Source: Enterobacter genomosp. O (lineage in GTDB: Bacteria > Pseudomonadota > Gammaproteobacteria > Enterobacterales > Enterobacteriaceae). Taken from it: 64,000 bases of DNA. The stretch is from NCBI RefSeq assembly GCF_001022965.1, contig NZ_LECZ01000027.1, positions 310,001-374,000 on the forward strand, given 5' to 3'. A program made the position numbers and the translations under genes. Shown here piece by piece: positions 52,927 through 62,598 of the stretch. Numbering within the stretch: the stretch's first letter is position 1; each line of letters opens with the position of its first letter. A model generated the notes under the pieces. It did not search any database, was not told the DNA's origin, and was given only the letters and a program-made list of their open reading frames with translations.

Positions 52927-53472
52927 CTAGAGTGATGCCGCCGCGCGCGCGGCGGTGTCATACAGGGAGGAGATCGTGCGTAGCAGCTGCGCGGTTTCTC
53001 CGATTGATTTCCCGGCAATGCCGCTCTCCGCGTGTATCGCAATTAAGCACGCTTCCCGCACGTCCCGGTACTTCATGCACAACGCTTTCCCTTCCTCGGT
53101 GGTGGAGAAAAAGAGCTCTTTGCCCGCTTTCTCGCTCGTCACGTAGCCCGCTTTGACCAGCTTTTTCAGGGCATAGGTCACCACGTGGGTATCTTCCACG
53201 TTGAGAACGAAGCAGATATCGGCCAGCTTTTTCTTGCGATCGCGGTGGTTCACGTGATGGAGCAGCGAGACGTCAAAGGCGCCCATGTCCGGTTCGCCCG
53301 CTGCGGTCATGCAGCGCACCATCCATTTATTAAAGGCGTTGCTGGTCATGATTAGCGCGTATTCCAGCTCTGACAGCTCCGCGCAGCGCTCGGACACCAG
53401 ATGGCGGGAGGAGACGATCCGGCCGTCGTTGATATCGTCGTGATGGGGAGTAGCACTCTTTTCTGAGGTCAT
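52927..53472 (-). CDS. Winged-helix (MarR-like) regulator
   Basis: The 181-residue protein has a winged-helix domain at about residues 70-130 (KKLADICFVLNVEDTHVVTY then ALKKLVKAGYVTSEKAGKEL), the type found in HTH_27/MarR-like proteins. The ATG giving MTSEKSATPHHDD has AAGGAA five bases upstream; a 10-residue upstream extension is unlikely. It is divergent from the DUF969-DUF979-DUF2891 operon, 200 bp away, with a large nested palindrome between them, so it probably controls that operon and itself. Confidence 0.82.
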   Translation of the reverse strand: MTSEKSATPHHDDINDGRIVSSRHLVSERCAELSELEYALIMTSNAFNKWMVRCMTAAGEPDMGAFDVSLLHHVNHRDRKKKLADICFVLNVEDTHVVTYALKKLVKAGYVTSEKAGKELFFSTTEEGKALCMKYRDVREACLIAIHAESGIAGKSIGETAQLLRTISSLYDTAARAAASL

Positions 53473-53490
53473 AAGGTTCCTTAGCCAGAA

Positions 53491-53541
53491 ATGTAAACTC
53501 ATCGATAAAATAAGAACATTTTATTGATAAATTGTTTACAT
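53491..53541. promoter_or_regulatory. Nested palindrome in the winged-helix/DUF969 intergenic region
   Basis: Inner arms ATCGATAAAAT (53501-53511) and ATTTTATTGAT (53518-53528) match with one mismatch in 11. Outer arms ATGTAAAC (53491-53498) and GTTTACAT (53534-53541) match perfectly. The centre is about 43 bp upstream of the regulator start. This is a strong operator candidate for the winged-helix protein. Confidence 0.6.
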
Positions 53542-53672
53542 GTTTTTGAGGTTCAGATATAGCTTTTTAGCGCAGGTTTTGCGAAACCTGCCAACAAAAC
53601 ACAACATCGCTCGCCGCAAATTAAAAAAATAGCCGTCGGCGCGCAACGCTCACTTTGGATAGGGTAAACGTT

Positions 53673-54395
53673 ATGGACGGTACTACGCTGTTGCCGCTGA
53701 TCGGGATACCGATCGTGGTTATTGGTTTTGCACTGCGCTTCAACCCGCTGCTGGTGGTCGTGGTGGCGGGGCTGGCGACGGGCCTGCTGGTCGGTATGGA
53801 TTTCGGCATGCTGCTGGAGACCTTCGGCGAGAAGTTCGTGAACAGCCGATCGCTGGCGACCTTCATTCTGATCCTGCCGGTGATTGGCCTGCTGGAATAT
53901 TACGGGCTTAAGGAGCGCGCGCAGGCCTGGGTGGCGAAGATCGCCAGCGCCACCTCGGCGCGCATTCTGATGCTTTACTTCGTGGCGCGTGAGGGCACGG
54001 CCGCGCTGGGGCTGATGTCGCTGGGCGGCCATGCCCAGACCGTGCGTCCGCTGCTGGCCCCGATGGCCGAAGGGGCGGCGCTGAACGAATACGGCGAGCT
54101 GCCGCAGCACATCCGCGACAAAATCAAAGCCCATGCAGCCGCGTGCGACAACATTGCGGTCTTCTTTGGTGAAGACATCTTTATCGCCTTTGGCGCGGTG
54201 CTGCTGATTGACGCATTCCTGAAAGAGAACGGTATTCAGGGCATCGAACCGCTGCATATTGGCCTGTGGGCCATCCCAACCGCCATTGCAGCATTGATTA
54301 TTCATATGACGCGCCTGCTGCGCCTTGATGCCAGCATCCGTCGCGACGTGATGGCCTGGCGCGCGGAGCAGGGTACGCAGGAGGCCGCGCAATGA
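53673..54395 (+). CDS. DUF969 membrane protein
   Basis: The 240-residue inner-membrane protein has about five hydrophobic segments (LLPLIGIPIVVIGFALRF and LLVVVVAGLATGLLVGM among the first) and the DUF969 block IRDKIKAHAAACDNIAVFFG. DUF969 and DUF979 form a paired membrane system, possibly a permease, often next to pyrrolidone-carboxylate peptidase genes. Here it overlaps the DUF979 gene by four bases. The ATG has AGGG upstream; a TTG 18 bases earlier is unlikely. Function not known. Confidence 0.8.
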   Translation: MDGTTLLPLIGIPIVVIGFALRFNPLLVVVVAGLATGLLVGMDFGMLLETFGEKFVNSRSLATFILILPVIGLLEYYGLKERAQAWVAKIASATSARILMLYFVAREGTAALGLMSLGGHAQTVRPLLAPMAEGAALNEYGELPQHIRDKIKAHAAACDNIAVFFGEDIFIAFGAVLLIDAFLKENGIQGIEPLHIGLWAIPTAIAALIIHMTRLLRLDASIRRDVMAWRAEQGTQEAAQ

Positions 54396-55378
54396 TGACG
54401 CTTATCAGCATTAACCGCGTGTACTACCTGATCGGCTTTGTCGTGATGCTGCTGGTTGTGATGACCCTGCGCGATCGCGCCAACCCTAAACGCTTTACCA
54501 CCGCGCTGTTCTGGTTCCTGTTTGGCGGGATCTTCCTGTTTGGCGATCTGATGGTGCAGGAGCTCGGTAAATCCCTGGCGTACCGCATCATCGGCGGCGG
54601 CGTCATCGCTATCGCGCTGCTGGCGGGCTTTGGCCTGGTCGGAAAAGGGCACTATAAAATGTCCACCGAGGAGGAGCGCGTCGCGTCGTCTAATCGACTC
54701 AAAAACTGGCTGTTCCTGCCCGCCCTGATGATCCCGGTGGTCACGGTAGTCGGCACCCTGTTCCTGAAGGGGGTGTCGGTTGGCGGCGTGTTCCTGCTCG
54801 ATCAGAAACAGCTCACCCTGGCGGCGCTTTGCGTGGCTTGCGTCGCGGCGATCCTCACCGGCTGGTGGCTCACCAAAGGCACGCCGCTGCATGCGGTTCG
54901 CCAGTCTCGTCGCCTTGTCGATACCATCGGCTGGGCGGTGATCCTGCCGCAGATGCTGGCCATGCTCGGCGGGGTCTTCGTGGTGGCGAACACGGGCGAC
55001 TCGGTGCAAAAGGTGGTGAGCCTGTTTGTAAACCCGGATAACCGCTTCATGCTGGTGGTGATTTACTGCGTGGGTATGGCGCTGTTTACCATGATCATGG
55101 GTAACGCCTTTGCGGCCTTCCCGGTGCTGAGCGCCGGTATCGCCTTGCCGTTCCTGATTAACGTGCATCACGGCAACCCGGCGCCGCTGCTGGCGATTGG
55201 CATGTACGCGGGCTATTGCGGCACGCTGATGACGCCGATGGCCGCGAACTTCAATATCGTTCCCGCCGCGCTGCTGGAGCTGAAGGACAAATATCAGGTG
55301 ATCAAGATCCAGATCCCGACCGCGTTAACCCTGCTGGTGGTGAACGTGTTCCTCATGTATTTCCTCGTGTTTCGCTAA
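54392..55378 (+). CDS. DUF979 membrane protein
   Basis: The 328-residue protein has about nine membrane segments (YYLIGFVVMLLVVMTL first; ALTLLVVNVFLMYFLVF last) and the conserved HHGNPAPLLAIGMYAGYCGT and LMTPMAANFNIVPAALLE blocks of DUF979. It overlaps DUF969 and is followed nine bases later by DUF2891. It is probably the second half of a transporter with DUF969. Two ATG codons in tandem could start it. Confidence 0.8.
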   Translation: MMTLISINRVYYLIGFVVMLLVVMTLRDRANPKRFTTALFWFLFGGIFLFGDLMVQELGKSLAYRIIGGGVIAIALLAGFGLVGKGHYKMSTEEERVASSNRLKNWLFLPALMIPVVTVVGTLFLKGVSVGGVFLLDQKQLTLAALCVACVAAILTGWWLTKGTPLHAVRQSRRLVDTIGWAVILPQMLAMLGGVFVVANTGDSVQKVVSLFVNPDNRFMLVVIYCVGMALFTMIMGNAFAAFPVLSAGIALPFLINVHHGNPAPLLAIGMYAGYCGTLMTPMAANFNIVPAALLELKDKYQVIKIQIPTALTLLVVNVFLMYFLVFR

Positions 55379-55387
55379 GGAGCTGTT

Positions 55388-56383
55388 ATGGAATTAACGC
55401 AACATCAGGCTGACGCGTTTGCCCGCATGCCTTTGACCTATTTGCGCCAGGAATACCCGAACCACATCATGCACCTGCTGAATGATGATGGCGACGTGCT
55501 GCCGCCCCGCGAACTGCACCCGATTTTCTACGGCTGTTTCGACTGGCACTCGGCGGTGCACGGCTACTGGCTGCTGCTGCGCTGCGTGCGTCTCTACCCA
55601 GAATTGCCGTGCCGGGATGAGATCGTCGGGCTTTTCGAGGAGCACATGACCGAAGAGAACGTGGCGAAAGAGCTGGCCTATTTCACCGCGCCGTTCCGCG
55701 CCTCGTTTGAGCGCCCGTACGGCTACGGCTGGCTGCTGGCGCTGGCCCAGGAGCTGAAGCAGTCGTCGCTGCCGCAGGCCGCGGGCTGGTATGAGACGCT
55801 CGAGCCGCTCACCCAGGACATTCGCAACCGGCTGGTGGATTACCTCGGCAAGCTCACCTATCCGATCCGCGTCGGGACGCATTACAACACGGCGTTTGCC
55901 CTCGCGCTGGCGCTCGATTACGCCCGCGCCGTGGAAGATAGCGCGCTTGAGCAGGCGATTCTGACGGCGGCGGAGCGGTTTTACCTCGCCGACACGCGCT
56001 ACCCGGCGCACTACGAGCCCGGTGGTGATGAGTATATTTCCGGCGCGCTGACGGAAGCGCTGCTGATGAGCAAGGTGTCGAAGGACTTCCCGGCCTGGTT
56101 TGACGCGTTTCTGCCGGAGGTTGGCTCCGTTGCGGCACTGATGAACCCGGCGGAGGTGAGCGACCGTACCGACCCGAAAATTGCCCATCTCGACGGGTTA
56201 AACCTCAGCCGCGCGTGGTGCATGAAGCATATTGCCCGCGCGCTTCCGTCAGACTACCCGGCGCAGCAGGCGCTGCGTGATGCGGTGGCGAAACACCTGA
56301 CGGCGAGCGTCGAGCACGTTGTCGGCAGCCACTACAGCGGCGGGCACTGGCTGGCGAGCTTTGCGCTGCTGGCGCTGGAGTAA
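55388..56383 (+). CDS. DUF2891 cytoplasmic protein
   Basis: The 331-residue soluble protein lacks a signal peptide. It has the DUF2891 blocks PIFYGCFDWHSAVHGYWLLL, HYEPGGDEYISGALTEALLM and HYSGGHWLASFALLALE, with an alpha/alpha-barrel look rich in paired helices. The conserved His, Glu and Asp residues in FDWHSAVHG and PGGDEY suggest an enzyme. Chemistry unknown. In other genomes it accompanies DUF969, DUF979 and often pcp; no pcp is seen here. AAGGAG precedes the ATG. Confidence 0.8.
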   Translation: MELTQHQADAFARMPLTYLRQEYPNHIMHLLNDDGDVLPPRELHPIFYGCFDWHSAVHGYWLLLRCVRLYPELPCRDEIVGLFEEHMTEENVAKELAYFTAPFRASFERPYGYGWLLALAQELKQSSLPQAAGWYETLEPLTQDIRNRLVDYLGKLTYPIRVGTHYNTAFALALALDYARAVEDSALEQAILTAAERFYLADTRYPAHYEPGGDEYISGALTEALLMSKVSKDFPAWFDAFLPEVGSVAALMNPAEVSDRTDPKIAHLDGLNLSRAWCMKHIARALPSDYPAQQALRDAVAKHLTASVEHVVGSHYSGGHWLASFALLALE

Positions 56384-56402
56384 ACAAACGAGTCGCCTTT
56401 TT

Positions 56403-56465
56403 GCCGGGTGGCGCTGCGCTTACCCGGCCTACATTCTTCACCGTTGTAGGCCCCGCCGCCGGGCA
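56403..56465. repeat. REP/BIME palindromic element
   Basis: GCCGGGTGGCGCTGCGCTTA with CCCGGCCTAC faces GTAGGCCCCGCCGCCGGGCA. It is the same element type as at 45035-45106, in the opposite order. It lies between the DUF2891 gene and the convergent MFS gene. Confidence 0.8.
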
Positions 56466-56467
56466 AA

Positions 56468-57868
56468 TCAGGCTGATGCCCTCACCGCAGGGCGCAGCCT
56501 GCTCAGGCTAAACAACACCGAGCCCGTCGAGGCAAGGACGGCTATCCACAGCGCAAAATGCACGGCCCGCTCATGGTCTGATCCGGTCGTCGCAAGCAGT
56601 ACCCCCACCGCGGCGGCCCCCAGACATTGCCCGAACGTCCTCACAATCGACAGCACGCCGGAGGCATAGCTGGCATGCTCCCGCGCCACGCCAGAGAGCA
56701 TTTCCCGGTTATTGGGGCTCTGGAAGCAGCCGAAGCCAATCCCGCAAACCAGACTGCGCAAGCAGATATTCCATGCGGAAGGATTTTCCGGCAACGTCGC
56801 CAACAGGACCAACCCACCGACAAAAATCATCAGCCCGAGGGTCGAAATCAGCGGTGCGGAAATCGTATCTGCCCAACGCCCCGCGTGCGGCGCGATCAGC
56901 ACGATGCCGATCGGCCACGGGGTGAACAGCAGCGCGGAGACCACCGGGCTGTAGCCATAGACGCTCTGAAACAGGAACGGCAGCGCGATAAACGTGATGC
57001 CCTGGCTCACAAACGAGGCCAGCGAGGTCAGCGCGGCGAGGGTAAAGCGGGCGTTTTTGAACATCACCGGCGGCAGTAAAGGATTCTGCGCGCGCCGGAT
57101 ACGCCAGATAAAGGCGAGGGCGCTGACCAGCGCGAGAAGTCCCCAGCATACGGCTTCCCGGCTAACGTGCTGCGTCACGCTCTGAAGGCTGTTGGCCATC
57201 ATGATCGCTGATCCTAACAGTACGGCCGAAAGCACGGCACCCGGCGCGTCAAAGGGAGCCCTGTCGGTAGCCGTTTCCCGCGGCAGGGCCCGCCACGCCA
57301 GCAGCAGGGCGATGCTGCCGGGAATAATGTTAATGGCGAACAGCCACTGCCAGCTCAGCGCGTCCAGTATCGTCCCGCCCAGCACGGGGGCAATCGCCGT
57401 GCTGGAGGCGATAAGCAGGGCGTGCAGCCCCAGAATGCGGCCAAGCAGCCGTCCTGGGAAAACGGAGCGCAGGATCGCCGGGGCGATACTCAGGGTAGCC
57501 GCGCCGCCGATGCCCTGCAGAATGCGCATCCCTGTTAGCATTTCCGGCGTGGTTGCCAGCGCGCAGCCGAGCGAGGTGAGCGTAAAGGTGGCAAGCCCGG
57601 CCAGAAAGACCGGGCGATAGCCCACGCGCGCCGCCAGCGCCGCGAAGATGGCTAACGTCATTGCCGCTGACAGCAGATAGCCGTTGGCGAACCAGACCGC
57701 AACGTTCGCGGGGACCTGCATTGCACTCGCCATGGAGGGCAGCGCGATGTTGATCATGGTGCCGTCAAAGACGCCCATCAGCGTGGTGGTCATGACGGCG
57801 GCCAGGACCCGGGCGCGTTCATGCCCCGGTAAACCCTCGTCGCCGGGCTGGTTTGAAAATAGCGTCAT
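56468..57868 (-). CDS. MFS drug:H+ antiporter, DHA2 family (SmvA/EmrB-like)
   Basis: The 466-residue inner-membrane protein has the DHA2 motif C region (GIGGAATLSIAPAILRSVFP, then ALLIASSTAIAPVLGGTILD) and 14 likely membrane segments. Early DGTMINIALPSM is the D1 motif of this family. It likely exports quaternary cations, dyes or drugs. The ATG giving MTLFSNQPGDEG has GGAG eight bases upstream; 15 residues upstream are not supported. Divergent from the LysR gene 117 bp away, its likely regulator. Confidence 0.85.
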   Translation of the reverse strand: MTLFSNQPGDEGLPGHERARVLAAVMTTTLMGVFDGTMINIALPSMASAMQVPANVAVWFANGYLLSAAMTLAIFAALAARVGYRPVFLAGLATFTLTSLGCALATTPEMLTGMRILQGIGGAATLSIAPAILRSVFPGRLLGRILGLHALLIASSTAIAPVLGGTILDALSWQWLFAINIIPGSIALLLAWRALPRETATDRAPFDAPGAVLSAVLLGSAIMMANSLQSVTQHVSREAVCWGLLALVSALAFIWRIRRAQNPLLPPVMFKNARFTLAALTSLASFVSQGITFIALPFLFQSVYGYSPVVSALLFTPWPIGIVLIAPHAGRWADTISAPLISTLGLMIFVGGLVLLATLPENPSAWNICLRSLVCGIGFGCFQSPNNREMLSGVAREHASYASGVLSIVRTFGQCLGAAAVGVLLATTGSDHERAVHFALWIAVLASTGSVLFSLSRLRPAVRASA

Positions 57869-57985
57869 CGTCGTCACTCCGGATAAGAATATTGATGACG
57901 AAACTATAATCATGCGATATACAGGGCGGAAGACGCAGCATTTGCACTTAATCGTTGCATATAACGCCTTATCTGAGGATTCACC

Positions 57986-58891
57986 GTGTCCGACCCTGAT
58001 TTTAACCTTCTGGTTGCGCTCGACGTTCTGCTGGCAGAAGCCAGCGTGGCGGGCGCGGCGCGACGCTTAAACCTGAGCACCTCCGCCATGAGCCGCACCC
58101 TGAGCAGGCTGCGGGAGGTGACTGGCGATCCTATTCTGGTGCGGGCCGGTCGTCATATGGTGCTGACGCCCTGGGCCGAAGCCACCCGGGACCGCGCCCG
58201 AAGCGCGGTGCATGAGGCAAGGGCGGTGCTCCAGCCCTCCACCGACGCGCTAAAGGTGGAAAGCCTCGAGCGGCTGTTCACCATCCGCGCCAACGACGGT
58301 TTTGTGGTGGCGTTTGGGCCACTGCTGATTGCTGCGGTGGCGAGCGTTGCCCCCGGGGTGTGTATCCGTTTTTCGCCGAAACCTGAAAAAACGTCGCGCT
58401 ACTTGCGGGAGGGGCTTGTCGATCTGGAAATCGGCGTGCAGGGCAATATGGGGCCTGAAATACGGCTGCAAAGGCTGTTCCAGGATCGGTTTGTTGGCGC
58501 GGTGCGCAAGGGGCATCCCCTGTCATTACAGTCTGAGGTCAGCCTGAGCGAGTATATCGCCTGGGGCCACGTGGTGGCCTCACCGGACGGTTCGCTGCAT
58601 GGGTTTGTCGATGAGGCGCTGGCGGAGCGCGGGCTGAAACGCAAGGTCGCCAGCGTGGTGCCAGGTTTTCCGACGGCGCTATCCGTGGCGCTGGCCTCCG
58701 ATCTGGTTGCCATGGTGCCGGCGCTGTACCTGCTCAACCAGCCGATGACCGAGCGCGTGCACGTCTTTGAACTGCCTTTTAAGACCCGAACGATTACGGT
58801 TTCACAGATGTGGCATCCGCGCATGGAGCGGGACCCGGGGCACCGCTGGCTCAGGGAGAAGGTGCTGGAAGTCAGCCGCGCGGTGCGCTGA
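57986..58891 (+). CDS. LysR-family regulator, probably of the MFS exporter
   Basis: The 301-residue protein begins DPDFNLLVALDVLLAEASVA, followed by the helix AARRLNLSTSAMSRTLSRLR, in the NodD/LeuO-like LysR group, and has a C-terminal ligand domain (FTIRANDGFVVAFGPLLIAA). GTG start with GAGG nine bases upstream. Divergent from the MFS gene. Ligand unknown. Confidence 0.86.
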   Translation: MSDPDFNLLVALDVLLAEASVAGAARRLNLSTSAMSRTLSRLREVTGDPILVRAGRHMVLTPWAEATRDRARSAVHEARAVLQPSTDALKVESLERLFTIRANDGFVVAFGPLLIAAVASVAPGVCIRFSPKPEKTSRYLREGLVDLEIGVQGNMGPEIRLQRLFQDRFVGAVRKGHPLSLQSEVSLSEYIAWGHVVASPDGSLHGFVDEALAERGLKRKVASVVPGFPTALSVALASDLVAMVPALYLLNQPMTERVHVFELPFKTRTITVSQMWHPRMERDPGHRWLREKVLEVSRAVR

Positions 58892-58895
58892 TGGC

Positions 58896-60350
58896 TCAGG
58901 CAACCTTTCCCGGCACGGTGAGGATGAAGCGCGTCGACACCGCGTCCGATTCCACGCGGACTTTACCGTGATGCGCGGTGACGATGGACTTCACGATGGC
59001 AAGCCCAATTCCGCTGCCTTCCCCCTTACGCTGCCTGGACGGATCGACGCGGTAAAATCGGTCGAACAGCTTCGACAGATGCGCCTGCGGGATCGGCGTG
59101 CCGGGGTTTTCCGTTACCAGCTCAACGTCGTTATCCCGTTTTCTGAGGGAGACCGTCACCGTTTTGCCCGCTGGGGTATAGCGCAGGGCGTTGGATAGCA
59201 GGTTATTGATGGCGCGTCTGAACATCTGCGGGTCGCCTTCTATCAGGCAGGGCACCCCGTTAAACGCCAGCGTGACGTTGCGCTCTTCCGCCCAGGCCTC
59301 GAAGAAGTCGAAGACTTTCATCACCTCTGCGCCGAGGTCAAACATCACCCGGTCAGGGATCAGCTGATTGTTATCCGCCTGCGCCAGGAAGAGCATGTCG
59401 CTGACCATCCGGGTCATCCGGCTGTACTCCTCCAGGCTGGAGTACAGCACGTCTTCCAGCTCCTTCTGCGTCCGGTGCTGGCTCAGCGCAATTTCCGTTT
59501 GCGTCACCAGGTTGGTGATCGGCGTTCTGATTTCGTGCGCGATATCGGCGGAAAAATTAGCCTGCCGGGTAAAGACATCTTCTATTTTCCCCATCATATG
59601 GTTGAACGAGATAACCAGCTGCTCCAGCTCAACGGGGACGCGGGACGGCTCCAGCCGTGCATCCAGATTTTCGGAGGTGATATTTTTAATGGCGGTGCTG
59701 ACGTTACGCAGGGGTAAATGCCCCTGGCGAACCGCGATTCGAATGACGAGCACAATCAGCACGCTAATCACCGCGGCGATCGCGAACAGATTCTTTTTCA
59801 GCGCCTCAAGGTAATGCAAATGGAAATTAATGGAGAGCCCGATCAGCATGACGTAATTCTGCGTTTTGCCCTGTAGCGTCGCCGTCCCTGAAGAGGCGAT
59901 AATCCGGTAGGTTTCCATCTTCATGTCGGACCCGGCATGCATGGCCGGAGCCTGGCCCCCGACCGTCCAGAGAAATACGTCCCGTGCCTGCCGGTGTTGG
60001 CTAAAGTTCGCCGCGTTCATCGCAGGGCGCAATGCCGCCCCCTGCGCCGAGCTGAACAGGGTATTTCCCTGCGGATCCAGAAGCAGAACGGCAACGTTGC
60101 GGTAGCTGGCGATCGACTCGTTGATCTTACTGATTTTCTTTTGGTCGGGATCGGCCGGGGATTGCAGTATGCGGTGCATCGCGGTGCTGATTTGCTGCAG
60201 GTCGCTGATATCCTGCTCGGCGAAGTGTTTTTCAACGGAATGCAGCATAAACCAGGTAAAGGCGAAGAAGGCCAGGATCGTGGAGAGGCTGATGAAAAAG
60301 GTCAGCCGCAGGGCGAGAGAAAAAGGGCGCCTGGGGAGCTTAACGGGCAT
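58896..60350 (-). CDS. cusS: Copper/silver sensor histidine kinase CusS (SilS-like)
   Basis: The 484-residue inner-membrane kinase senses periplasmic Cu+/Ag+ and phosphorylates CusR. It has a membrane segment at about residues 12-32, a periplasmic sensor domain, a second segment ([20 protein letters not shown]), HAMP, the phospho-histidine in [16 protein letters not shown], and the ATP domain ([28 protein letters not shown]). It overlaps the end of cusR by 11 bases. The sequence is close to both CusS and plasmid SilS. Confidence 0.9.
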   Translation of the reverse strand: MPVKLPRRPFSLALRLTFFISLSTILAFFAFTWFMLHSVEKHFAEQDISDLQQISTAMHRILQSPADPDQKKISKINESIASYRNVAVLLLDPQGNTLFSSAQGAALRPAMNAANFSQHRQARDVFLWTVGGQAPAMHAGSDMKMETYRIIASSGTATLQGKTQNYVMLIGLSINFHLHYLEALKKNLFAIAAVISVLIVLVIRIAVRQGHLPLRNVSTAIKNITSENLDARLEPSRVPVELEQLVISFNHMMGKIEDVFTRQANFSADIAHEIRTPITNLVTQTEIALSQHRTQKELEDVLYSSLEEYSRMTRMVSDMLFLAQADNNQLIPDRVMFDLGAEVMKVFDFFEAWAEERNVTLAFNGVPCLIEGDPQMFRRAINNLLSNALRYTPAGKTVTVSLRKRDNDVELVTENPGTPIPQAHLSKLFDRFYRVDPSRQRKGEGSGIGLAIVKSIVTAHHGKVRVESDAVSTRFILTVPGKVA

Positions 60351-61023
60351 CCGGCACCTCCAGCATATAGCCCACGCCGCGCACCGTCTGGATCAGCTTC
60401 GGTTCATAGTCGTTATCGATTTTCGCGCGCAGGCGCTTTACCGCCACGTCAATCGCGTTCGTGTCGCTGTCAAAATTCATGTCCCACACCTGGGAGGCAA
60501 TCAGGGAGCGGGGAAGCACCTCGCCCTGATGACGCATGAAAAACTCCAGCAGGCTGAACTCCTTGCTGGTGAGCAGGATGCGATTGCCCGCCCGGTTCAC
60601 CTTTCTCGACACCAGGTCAACCGTCAGGTCAGCCGCCTGAAGCTGGCTTTGTGCAATCACCGTATTCCCGCGCCTTAGCAGCGTTCTGACCCGGGCGAGC
60701 AGCTCAGCAAAGGCAAACGGCTTTATCAGGTAATCGTCCGCGCCCAGCTCAAGCCCCTTAACCCGGTGCTCAATCGTGCCGAGCGCCGTCAGCAGCAGGA
60801 TGGGCATCCCTTTGCCGGCGGAGCGGAGCATGCGGACGATATCCCAGCCGTTCACGTCGGGCAGCATGATGTCCAGAATCAGCAGGTCATAGTCCGCGGT
60901 CATGGCGAGGTGGTATCCGGTCAGGCCGTTGTCCGCGTGGTCCACGACAAACCCCGCCTCAGTGAGCCCCTTGCTGAGGTACTCACCGGTTTTCTTTTCA
61001 TCTTCAACGATCAGTATTTTCAT
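60340..61023 (-). CDS. cusR: Copper/silver response regulator CusR (SilR-like)
   Basis: The 227-residue OmpR-family regulator starts [20 protein letters not shown], has the phospho-acceptor Asp51 ([15 protein letters not shown]), Lys near residue 101 ([15 protein letters not shown]) and a winged-helix output domain ([20 protein letters not shown]). The length equals that of E. coli CusR. The ATG with GGGAG six bases upstream is chosen over a ten-residue longer form. It binds the Cus box upstream and turns on cusCFBA. Confidence 0.93.
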   Translation of the reverse strand: MKILIVEDEKKTGEYLSKGLTEAGFVVDHADNGLTGYHLAMTADYDLLILDIMLPDVNGWDIVRMLRSAGKGMPILLLTALGTIEHRVKGLELGADDYLIKPFAFAELLARVRTLLRRGNTVIAQSQLQAADLTVDLVSRKVNRAGNRILLTSKEFSLLEFFMRHQGEVLPRSLIASQVWDMNFDSDTNAIDVAVKRLRAKIDNDYEPKLIQTVRGVGYMLEVPDAR

Positions 61024-61093
61024 CTTGCTCCCCTGACTGGCTGCTGCTGACATTCTATTGCGCCCGCGACCGTTAACAATGACTTACGCCATA

Positions 61094-61111
61094 AATGACA
61101 ACATTGTCATT
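61094..61111. promoter_or_regulatory. Cus box (CusR operator)
   Basis: AATGACAA-CA-TTGTCATT is a perfect inverted repeat matching the known CusR/SilR site AAAATGACAANNTTGTCATT. It lies between the divergent cusR and cusC genes, 71 bp before cusR and 75 bp before cusC, so it can serve both. Confidence 0.85.
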
Positions 61112-61185
61112 ATCCTGTCACCCGTCAAACAGGATGCGTTCAGTAGAGTAGCCCTAAAAATACTCTGGAATTCATTTGAACCGCT

Positions 61186-62571
61186 ATGTTCCTGTTAAAA
61201 CGACTCAGCATCAGTACGGTATTTATCCTGGCAGGCTGCGTCTCGCTGGCCCCTGAATACCCGCGCCCGGCGTCACCGGTACCCCAGCAGTTTTCGCTCT
61301 CGCGTAACGGCCTGACGCCTTCGGCGGCAGGGTATCAGGACACCGGCTGGCGCAATTTCTTCGTCGACCCTCAGATAGCGGAACTGATTAAAGAAGCCCT
61401 GAAGAACAACCGCGACATCAAAATGGCCGCCCTGAAGGTGGAAGAAGCCCGGGCGCAGTTCAGCGTGACGGATGCGGATCGTTATCCTCAACTGAACGCC
61501 TCCTCGAGCATCACCTACAGCGGGGGGCTGAAAAGTGACAAACCCACCTCACAGCAGTACGACGCGGGTCTTGCGCTTAGCTACGAACTCAACTTTTTCG
61601 GCAAGCTGAAGAACATGAGCGATGCCGACCGACAAAACTTTTTCGCCAGCGAAGAAGCCCGCCGCGCCGTGCATAATCTGCTTGTCTCCAACGTGTCGCA
61701 GAGCTATTTCAACCAGCAGCTGGCGTATAAACAGCTGCGCATCGCGCGGGAAACGCTGAAAAATTACCAGCAGTCTTATGCGTTCATTGAGCAACAGCTG
61801 GTGACGGGCAGCACGAACGTCCTGGCGCTGGAGCAGGCCCGGGGGCAGATCGAAAGCACCCGGGCAGAAATCGCCAAAAGAGAGGGAGAGCTGGCGCAGG
61901 CCAATAATGCCCTGCAGCTGGTCCTCGGGACGTATGGCGCGCTGCCGGGCGACGGCGGAATGAACGCCCGTGATATTGCGCCGGTAACGCTGCCGCCCGG
62001 TCTTTCATCGGCCATATTGCTCCAGCGCCCGGATATTATGGAGGCGGAGTATCAGCTTAAAGCGGCCGATGCGAATATTGGCGCGGCGCGCGCCGCCTTT
62101 TTCCCGTCCATCTCCCTGACCAGCGGGCTTTCAACAGGCAGCACGGAATTATCCAGCCTCTTCACGTCCGGGAGCGGCATGTGGAACTTTATTCCCAAAA
62201 TAGACATTCCCATTTTTAATGCGGGCAGAAATAAAGCCAACCTGAAGCTGGCCGAAATTCGCCAGCAGCAGTCGGTTGTGAATTACGAACAAAAAATTCA
62301 GTCCGCTTTTAAACAGGTCGCCGACGCGCTCGCGCTGCGGGACAGCCTCAGCCAGCAGCTTGCCGCGCAGCAGCGGTATCTTGATTCGCTAAACATCACC
62401 CTGCAGCGTGCCAGAGGGTTATATACCAGCGGCGCGGTGAGTTATATCGAAGTATTAGACGCGGAACGATCGCTTTTTTCCACGCGGCAAAACATCCTCG
62501 ACCTTATTTATGCCCGACAGGTTAATGAAATTAATCTCTTCACCGCGCTGGGCGGCGGCTGGGTCGAATAA
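61186..62571 (+). CDS. cusC: Copper/silver efflux outer-membrane channel CusC (SilC-like)
   Basis: The 461-residue TolC-like lipoprotein is the outer channel of the Cus/Sil tripartite pump. It has a lipobox (VFILAGC, Cys18), then the duplicated helical-barrel repeats (LKVEEARAQFSVTDADRYPQ and LKAADANIGAARAAFFPSIS). It ends ALGGGWVE. MFLLKRLSISTVFILAGCVS is nearer to SilC than to E. coli CusC, as is the length of 461. The ATG is the only good start. cusF follows after 27 bases. Confidence 0.92.
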   Translation: MFLLKRLSISTVFILAGCVSLAPEYPRPASPVPQQFSLSRNGLTPSAAGYQDTGWRNFFVDPQIAELIKEALKNNRDIKMAALKVEEARAQFSVTDADRYPQLNASSSITYSGGLKSDKPTSQQYDAGLALSYELNFFGKLKNMSDADRQNFFASEEARRAVHNLLVSNVSQSYFNQQLAYKQLRIARETLKNYQQSYAFIEQQLVTGSTNVLALEQARGQIESTRAEIAKREGELAQANNALQLVLGTYGALPGDGGMNARDIAPVTLPPGLSSAILLQRPDIMEAEYQLKAADANIGAARAAFFPSISLTSGLSTGSTELSSLFTSGSGMWNFIPKIDIPIFNAGRNKANLKLAEIRQQQSVVNYEQKIQSAFKQVADALALRDSLSQQLAAQQRYLDSLNITLQRARGLYTSGAVSYIEVLDAERSLFSTRQNILDLIYARQVNEINLFTALGGGWVE

Positions 62572-62598
62572 CCTCATTTAATGAAAAGGAATATAAAC

